Shown: in pieces, positions 56,409 through 64,000 of the stretch
How the letters are laid out: each line of letters begins with the position of its first letter
How positions within the stretch are numbered: position 1 is the first letter of the stretch
DNA from: Myxococcus xanthus
GTDB lineage: Bacteria > Myxococcota > Myxococcia > Myxococcales > Myxococcaceae
Length of the DNA: 64,000 bases
Assembly (NCBI RefSeq): GCF_006402735.1
Contig: NZ_CP017174.1
Coordinates: forward strand, 248,001-312,000
Reading direction: 5' to 3'
The notes under the pieces: model-generated
Seen by the model: only the letters and a program-made list of their open reading frames with translations
What the model was told of the DNA's origin: nothing
Databases searched by the model: none
Translations under genes and position numbers: made by a program

Positions 56409-58556
56409 ATGCACACCAACGCACTCGCGCTGCTGATCTTGCAGCTCATCGTCATCATTGGCTTGTCGCGGCTCATTGGCCGCGGCGCGCGATGGTTGGG
56501 ACAGCCGTTGGTCATCGCGGAAGTGGTGGCCGGTATCGTCCTGGGGCCGTCGCTGCTGGGCTGGCTGGCGCCGGACGTGATGAACGGGCTGTTCCCGGCC
56601 TCGTCCATGCCGGTGCTGACGATGCTCAGCCAGGTGGGCCTGGTGCTGTTCATGTTCCTCATCGGCCTGGAGTTGGACCCCCAGCTGCTCAAGGGCCGGG
56701 GGCACGCGTCGGTGGCCATCAGCCACTCCAGCATCATCGTCCCCTTCGCGCTGGGCGCGGGCGCGGGCGCGCTGTGGCTCTACAAGAGCCTGTCGTCGCC
56801 AGAGGTGCCCTTCTCGTCGTTCGTGCTCTTCATGGGCGTGGCGATGAGCATCACCGCCTTCCCGGTGCTGGCGCGCATCCTCACTGAGCGGGGGTTGCTC
56901 CAGTCGAAGGTGGGCACGGTGGCCATCGCCTGCGCGGCGGTGGATGACGTCACCGCGTGGTGCCTGCTGGCCTTCGTCGTCTCCATCGTCCGCGCGTCCA
57001 GCCTGGCGCAGGCGGCGCTCACCACGGTGATGGCGCTGGGCTACATCGCGTTCATGCTGATGGTGGTGAGGCCTTTCCTCGCGCGCCTGGGTGCGCGGGT
57101 GGCCAGCCGCGAGGGCCTCACCCAGAACGTGGTGGCGGGCACGCTGGTGCTGCTGCTGGCGTCCGCGGGCGTGACGGAGCTCATCGGCATCCACGCGCTG
57201 TTCGGCGCCTTCCTCTTCGGCGCGGTGATTCCGAAGGAGGGCCGGCTGGCGGAGGCGCTGGCGGAGCGGCTGGAGGACGTGGCGGTGGTGTTGCTGCTGC
57301 CCGTCTTCTTCGCCTTCAGCGGCCTGCGCACGCAGATTGGCCTGCTGAACACCGCGGAGGACTGGGTGACGTGCGGCGTCATCATCGTGCTGGCCTGCCT
57401 GGGCAAGTTCGGCGGCAGCGCGGTGGCGGCGCGGATGACGGGGCTGCGGTGGCGCGAGGCGAGCGCCATCGGCATCCTGATGAACACGCGCGGGTTGATG
57501 GAGCTCATCGTCCTCAACATCGGCCTGGACCTGGGCGTCATCTCACCCCAGCTCTTCACCATGATGGTGCTGATGGCGCTGGTGACGACGTTCATCACCA
57601 CGCCGCTGCTGAAGTGGATCTACCCGCTGGAGGAGATTGCCCGCGAGCGTGTGGTGTTGCCGCTGCCAGTGGAGCCGGGCCCACCGCCCTACAGCGTGCT
57701 GATGTGCGTGTCCCACGGGCAGGCGGGGCCGGGCATGGCCACCCTGGCGCGCTCATTGACGGGACGTGAAGAGGGCGCGCAGCTTCACGCGCTGCACCTG
57801 GTGTCCCCGGAGCGCGCGTCCCTGCGCCCGGCGCAGCAGCGGGACCCCGAGGAGGACAGCGCGCTGATGCCGCTCTTGTGGCGGGCCGCAAGCCTGGGGC
57901 TCTCCGTGCGGCCGTTGTCGTTCGTCTCCGGCGAGCCGGCCCAGGACATCTGCCGCACCGCGAAGGCCCGGCGCGCGGACCTGGTCCTGCTGGGGTGGCA
58001 CAAGCCGCTCTTCAGCCAGACGGTGCTGGGCGGCACGGTGCACGAGGTGATGCGGGAGGCCAGTGGCCCGGTGGCGGTGCTGGTGGACCGGGGCCTGTCG
58101 GACATCAAGCGCGTGCTGGTGCCCTTCGCCGGAAGCCGGCATGACCGCGCGGCCCTGGCCCTGTCCCGGCGGCTGCTGAAGCAGGCGGGCGCCGAGGTGA
58201 CGGTGCTGCACGTGACGTCCGACCTCGGCGGCAACGGCGGGGCCCGGGCGCAGGTGGAGGAGCTGTTCCCGGCGACCGAGGGCGGTGTGACGCTGAAGGT
58301 GGTGCGCAGTGACGCACCGGACGAGGCCGCCCTGGAGGAGGCGCGCCACGGCTATGACCTGGTGATTGTCGGCATCGGCGCGCAGTGGGGGCTGGAGGAC
58401 AAGCTCTTCGGCCTGCACCGTGAGCGCATCATCCGGGACGTGCCGGGCTCGCTGCTGGTGGTGTGTGACGCGTCGCCCGCCACGGCGGCGGAGTCCACCT
58501 CTGAATCCTCAAACGACGGGGCCAGCGCGGCCCGGGTTCTTCCCGCGAGGAGCTGA
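56409..58556 (+). CDS. CPA2-type cation:proton antiporter with C-terminal Usp-like domains
   Basis: 715 residues from the ATG at 56409, after GGAGGG. About 12 membrane helices (1-410) form a KefB/NhaS-type exchanger, with LIGLELDPQLLKGRG, VAMSITAFPVLARILTERGL, the paired-acid site AIACAAVDDVTAWCL, HALFGAFLFGAVIP and MNTRGLMELIVLNIGLDLG. The C-terminal part has two universal-stress-protein-like units (about 430-560, with DLVLLGWHKPLF and GPVAVLVDRG; about 570-690, with RVLVPFAGSRHDRAAL and DLVIVGIGAQWGLEDKLFGL), which may sense nucleotides. The stop overlaps the next ATG by one base (TGATG). Confidence 0.92.
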   Translation: MHTNALALLILQLIVIIGLSRLIGRGARWLGQPLVIAEVVAGIVLGPSLLGWLAPDVMNGLFPASSMPVLTMLSQVGLVLFMFLIGLELDPQLLKGRGHASVAISHSSIIVPFALGAGAGALWLYKSLSSPEVPFSSFVLFMGVAMSITAFPVLARILTERGLLQSKVGTVAIACAAVDDVTAWCLLAFVVSIVRASSLAQAALTTVMALGYIAFMLMVVRPFLARLGARVASREGLTQNVVAGTLVLLLASAGVTELIGIHALFGAFLFGAVIPKEGRLAEALAERLEDVAVVLLLPVFFAFSGLRTQIGLLNTAEDWVTCGVIIVLACLGKFGGSAVAARMTGLRWREASAIGILMNTRGLMELIVLNIGLDLGVISPQLFTMMVLMALVTTFITTPLLKWIYPLEEIARERVVLPLPVEPGPPPYSVLMCVSHGQAGPGMATLARSLTGREEGAQLHALHLVSPERASLRPAQQRDPEEDSALMPLLWRAASLGLSVRPLSFVSGEPAQDICRTAKARRADLVLLGWHKPLFSQTVLGGTVHEVMREASGPVAVLVDRGLSDIKRVLVPFAGSRHDRAALALSRRLLKQAGAEVTVLHVTSDLGGNGGARAQVEELFPATEGGVTLKVVRSDAPDEAALEEARHGYDLVIVGIGAQWGLEDKLFGLHRERIIRDVPGSLLVVCDASPATAAESTSESSNDGASAARVLPARS

Positions 58557-59374
58557 TGCACCTGGGGGCTACCCTCCGACTATTGCGCACGGATGCGGGC
58601 CTGTCGCTGCGGGACCTGGCGCGCCGCATCGGCGTGTCCAGCGCGTACCTCAGCCGGGTGGAGAACGGCGTGGACGCGCCCCCCACGCCCGAGCGCCTGT
58701 CGGCCATTGCCCGCGAGCTGCGAGTCCCGTCCTCGCTGCTGATGGACGTGGCCAACCGGATGAGCCCGTCCGTGGCCGCCTACCTGGAAGAGGTACCGGG
58801 CGCGGGGGCCCTCTTCCTGGACATCGCCCAGCGGCGCCTGTCCGGGCTGCAGCTGGCGCGCGTGCGCGACTTCCTGGACGCGGAGTTCCCCGTGCCCCAA
58901 GGGCGGCGCGACGCGGCCGTGCCGCCGCTGGCGCCCCTGCTGGCGCCGGAGCGCGTGGTGTTGCAGCTGTCCTGCGCGGGCTGGGACGACGTGCTGGACG
59001 TGGCGGCGGAGCGACTGGCCTCCTCGCGGCCCGGCGCGGAAGTCGCGCGGGTGGTGGACGGCCTGCGCCGGCACCGGGAGGAGTCCTCATGCGCGGTGGG
59101 AGGCGGGGTCGCGGTGCCGCATGCCTTCCTGCCAGGCGCGGTGCCCACGGTGGCCCTGGTGACGCTGGCCACGCCGCTCGCGGGGGATACCCCCGACGGC
59201 AAGCCGCTGCGCGTGGTGGTGGCCGTCCTGGACGCCGAACGGGGCGGCCCCCAGTTGGTGCGGCTGGCGCACCTGGCTCGGCTGGCGGCCCACGGGCTGG
59301 CGGACCGGCTGGTGGGGCTCAGCCAGCCGGCCCAGGTGCTCTCCAGCCTGGCGGAGCTGGAAGCGCTGCGCTGA
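58556..59374 (+). CDS. XRE helix-turn-helix fused to PTS EIIA (nitrogen/fructose-type) domain
   Basis: 272 residues. The N-terminal XRE domain (about 3-62) reads LRLLRTDAGLSLRDLARRIG then SSAYLSRVENGVDAPPTPER. The C-terminal domain (about 122-270) is EIIA-like: LSCAGWDDVLDVAAERLASS, REESSCAVGGGVAVPHAFLP, with His189 at the phosphorylated position of EIIA(Ntr) (GIAIPH), then LVTLATPLAGDTPDGKPLRV. A DNA-binding protein whose activity could follow PTS phosphorylation is the natural reading. Its ATG overlaps the antiporter stop, so it may tune that transporter, as EIIA(Ntr) tunes potassium transport in enteric bacteria. Confidence 0.85.
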   Translation: MHLGATLRLLRTDAGLSLRDLARRIGVSSAYLSRVENGVDAPPTPERLSAIARELRVPSSLLMDVANRMSPSVAAYLEEVPGAGALFLDIAQRRLSGLQLARVRDFLDAEFPVPQGRRDAAVPPLAPLLAPERVVLQLSCAGWDDVLDVAAERLASSRPGAEVARVVDGLRRHREESSCAVGGGVAVPHAFLPGAVPTVALVTLATPLAGDTPDGKPLRVVVAVLDAERGGPQLVRLAHLARLAAHGLADRLVGLSQPAQVLSSLAELEALR

Positions 59375-59375
59375 C

Positions 59376-60131
59376 TCAGGGGCCCGTGCGGCCCCAGGTC
59401 TCCCACGCGCCCAAATCCCGGTAGCCCAGGCGCTGATACAAGGCCTTCGCCTCCGGCGTGGCCTGGAGCACCGCGGCCGTCATCCCCCGGGCCCGTGCCT
59501 GGTGGTGCAGCCCGCGCATCACCTGCGCGGCCAGCCCCCGGCCCCGGGCCTCGGGCACCGTGGCCACCATGTAGATGCCCGCGGTGTCACCCACGTCCCG
59601 GGCCATGCCACACGCCAGGGCAACGCCCGCCTCCTTCGCGACCAGCGTGTGCACGGGCAGCGGGGGCGGCTGCAGCCAGACGTCGAGCTGGCGCCCCAGC
59701 TGGCCCCACGTGCGCTTGTTGATGGCGACCATGTCGTCCTGCGTCTCGGAGACCTCCAGGGGGATGTCCGGTGGGGCGTCCGGCACGTCCTCCAGCACCA
59801 GGCCCAAGGCATCCATCCGGACCGCGTCGGGGCCGAAGCCGGCGTCTTCCAACACCCGCCGGGCCTCGGTGTCTCCGGGCAGCAGCACCACGCGCCAGCC
59901 GGGCAGGTCCAGGCCCCGGTAATAGTCCGTCAGGGCGGGCAGGGCGTCGCGCAGCGCTCCCGCGTCGTGGAAGAAGGCCTGCTGGGCCCGTTGGTGTTCC
60001 GGGTGCCCTGGCAGACAGAAGGCATCCACGCCCGGCAGGCCCAGGTGCCGCAGCGTGCCCCGCTCCCGCTGAAGGTGCTTGAAGGCGATGACGTTCGACA
60101 GCAGGCGCGCGGACAGCTCGGCATTCGTCAT
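59376..60131 (-). CDS. GNAT-family N-acetyltransferase
   Basis: 251 residues from the ATG at 60131, six bases after GGAG. The C-terminal GNAT domain (about 130-250) has the acetyl-CoA-binding motif VATVPEARGRGLAAQVMRGL and the terminal ALYQRLGYRDLGAWETW. The N-terminal half (DYYRGLDLPGWRVVLLPGDT) resembles a degenerate first GNAT repeat. It transfers an acetyl group to an unknown amine. Convergent with the XRE-EIIA gene, 1 bp between stops. Confidence 0.88.
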   Translation of the reverse strand: MTNAELSARLLSNVIAFKHLQRERGTLRHLGLPGVDAFCLPGHPEHQRAQQAFFHDAGALRDALPALTDYYRGLDLPGWRVVLLPGDTEARRVLEDAGFGPDAVRMDALGLVLEDVPDAPPDIPLEVSETQDDMVAINKRTWGQLGRQLDVWLQPPPLPVHTLVAKEAGVALACGMARDVGDTAGIYMVATVPEARGRGLAAQVMRGLHHQARARGMTAAVLQATPEAKALYQRLGYRDLGAWETWGRTGP

Positions 60132-60232
60132 GGGGCTCCGGAGCGTAGGGCACGCTCCGCCCGGCGGAGAACAGACGCGGCGCTCAAAACCGCGCACCGG
60201 CGAGCCGGGAGGATTAGGGTGCAGGGGCACCC

Positions 60233-60691
60233 ATGAGCAGCCCGCGCTTCTACGCCTTCGACCCTCGCGCCACCCGCATCGCCCTCTTCGTGGGGGCCTG
60301 TGTGCTGGCCGTCCTCACCGCCTGGGCCCTGGCGGATGCCCGCGACGCAGGTGGCGTCCAGGCCATGGCCCGCGCCGGCGTCTCCGCGGGGCTGATGTTG
60401 ACCTTCCTGGTGTCCTTCCACCGCCTGCGGCCCCGCACGGGCTGGGGCGTCACGGTGGACGCGCGGGGCGTGCGCGTGGCCCGGCCCTTCAGCCAGAAGG
60501 CGCTGGACCTGCACTGGGGGCAGATTGACCACGTGCGCCGGATTGGCCGGAAGGGGAGCGTGCTCGCCCTGTTCCTCAAGGAGGAAGGCCGAGTGCTCGT
60601 CACCCGGCATCTCTTCGCCCGCAAGGCTGTTTTCGACGAGTTGATTTCGGCGCTGGAGGACCGCCTCCCGCCGCCCCGTTTCGACGCCTGA
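60233..60691 (+). CDS. Small membrane protein with PH-like cytoplasmic domain
   Basis: 152 residues. Two membrane helices (about 17-34 and 44-61; IALFVGACVLAVLTAWAL and AGVSAGLMLTFLVSFHRL) are followed by a beta-rich domain (GWGVTVDARGVRVARPF, ALDLHWGQIDHVRRIG, VLALFLKEEGRVLVTRHLF) like bacterial PH domains. Function is unknown. It precedes gyrB by about 160 bp. Confidence 0.68.
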   Translation: MSSPRFYAFDPRATRIALFVGACVLAVLTAWALADARDAGGVQAMARAGVSAGLMLTFLVSFHRLRPRTGWGVTVDARGVRVARPFSQKALDLHWGQIDHVRRIGRKGSVLALFLKEEGRVLVTRHLFARKAVFDELISALEDRLPPPRFDA

Positions 60692-60776
60692 ACACCCCGT
60701 TCCCCGGGGCGGCCTCCCAGGCAGGCGGCCAGGCGGATTTCACGAATGTTTACGCAGCCTTGCGAGTCCTCGTTAA

Positions 60777-63296
<2,520 letters not shown>

Positions 63297-63307
63297 GTCC
63301 GTCCCGA

Positions 63308-63360
63308 GGAAAGACGCGTGGGCCCGGTGCCCCCTCGGCCCCGCGCCCACGTGCCTTTCC
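63308..63360 (+). terminator. Terminator hairpin after gyrB
   Basis: GGAAAG-ACG-CGTGGGC (63308-63323) pairs with GCCCACG-TGC-CTTTCC (63345-63360), with one mismatch and one G-T pair in the middle triplet, around a 21-base GC-rich loop. It begins 12 bases after the gyrB stop. No long T tract follows. Confidence 0.6.
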
Positions 63361-63571
63361 CGTCCTTGTCGAGCCGGGCCTCCGCGCTGCCGGGCCCTCG
63401 CTAGCCCTTACGTCAGGAAGCCGGGCCCCTTCGCTGAAGCCTCGGGGCGCCGGTCCACCGTAAGGTAGTCACCGTTCCTCTGCCCCAGCCCGGCGTCCTC
63501 CGCGGCGCCGCGAGTGCTCGCCTCGCCTGTGGGCGTCCCGGCGGGTGGGCGGCGGGCTGCCTGTGTGGCTG

Positions 63572-64000
63572 CTACCGCTCCGAGCGGCGTGAGCCCTTCA
63601 GGGCCTCCGCGCGCTCCTTGCCGGACATGGCCGTCACGTCGACGATGTCCACCTCGAAGGCGCCCCGGTTGTCGTCCACCTGCATGTCGGGGAAGGTGCA
63701 GTGCAGGTCCTCCGTGCCCGTCAGCTGGTAGCGCTTGCCGGTCTGGAGGATGCGGTGGGTGGCGCGCACGGATTCGGGCGCTGGGCCGCGCTCCAGGCAC
63801 AGCACCTGGCGGACGCGGCCGTTGGGGCCGGAGCGCAGCTCCGCGAAGTCGTCTCGCACGGTGAGCAGGTAGGTGGAGTCCGGGTTGAGGCCGCGCAGCA
63901 CCATCTGGTGCTCGGGCTTCAGCGGCACCGCGTTCTCCTTCGCGTCGAAGGTGAACGAGCGCGGCGGCACGTAGGCGGACTGGCGGACGTTGACGCGGAT
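63572..64000 (-). CDS. Hypothetical protein, N-terminus outside window
   Basis: At least 142 codons are visible; the frame stays open through the right edge (IRVNVRQSAYVPPRSF before the first internal GTG at 63970), so the start lies beyond. The sequence is beta-rich, with VLRGLNPDSTYLLTVRDDFA and GRVRQVLCLERGP, then YQLTGTEDLHCTFPDMQVDD. I do not recognise a family. The VPLKPEHQMVLRGLNPDSTY stretch resembles a PEGA-like or fibronectin-like strand pair. It is convergent with gyrB. Confidence 0.6.
   Translation of the reverse strand: MRVNVRQSAYVPPRSFTFDAKENAVPLKPEHQMVLRGLNPDSTYLLTVRDDFAELRSGPNGRVRQVLCLERGPAPESVRATHRILQTGKRYQLTGTEDLHCTFPDMQVDDNRGAFEVDIVDVTAMSGKERAEALKGSRRSER

Overview
The window is very GC-rich, densely packed DNA from a myxobacterium, almost certainly a Myxococcus or close relative. 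The evidence is the families present: a Sit-type outer-membrane-exchange toxin/immunity pair (TIGR02269-like lipoprotein plus double-CXXCG immunity protein), DUF2378/TIGR02265, TIGR02270, many hybrid histidine kinases, an ECF sigma/anti-sigma pair, and dnaN, recF and gyrB lying within 28 kb of each other but not adjacent. No rRNA, tRNA, CRISPR array or intact transposase was seen. All calls come from reading the sequence; no database search was run.

Layout. 1-2.5 kb: end of an SDR gene, then an Lrp/AsnC regulator followed by a PLP aminotransferase. 2.9-8.7 kb: a type VI-style effector island (PAAR-like DUF4150, DUF6484, AHH nuclease, Imm11-type immunity, TIGR02270, a ketosynthase-like protein without the catalytic Cys, Imm49), with lower GC than its surroundings. 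9-16.2 kb: an acyl-metabolism/envelope cluster (TetR, unusual FabH-like enzyme, acyl-CoA ligase, lipoprotein, outer-membrane protein, lipoprotein alpha/beta hydrolase). 16.2-24.2 kb: secreted lipase, quinone oxidoreductase, beta-lactamase-fold protein, second acyl-CoA ligase, a kinase remnant and a chemoreceptor. 24.7-32.7 kb: XRE regulator, a four-gene sensory operon (B12-binding protein with a W-x9-EH motif, a helical protein with an internal repeat, two hybrid kinases), divergent from an ECF sigma/anti-sigma operon.

32.9-44 kb: dnaN, an unknown protein, tandem DUF1990 proteins, a frameshifted Sit toxin with intact immunity gene, an AlkC-type DNA glycosylase, a multi-PAS kinase and recF. 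44.5-48 kb: an Mla/MCE lipid-transport operon. 49.4-50.5 kb: a two-gene graspetide (omega-ester RiPP) locus, namely a 50-residue precursor with a TTxxxxEE core and an ATP-grasp ligase. 50.7-56.3 kb: M20 peptidase, a very long hairpin, a class V aminotransferase, DUF2378 protein and a decayed two-component cluster with one surviving response regulator. 56.4-64 kb: CPA2 antiporter with Usp-like domains, coupled to an XRE-EIIA fusion, then an acetyltransferase, gyrB and a partial gene.

The most interesting points are the plesiocin-like graspetide locus, the B12/hybrid-kinase operon opposite an ECF sigma operon, the FabH-like enzyme that keeps its Cys but has lost both other catalytic residues, and the broken Sit toxin retaining its immunity gene.
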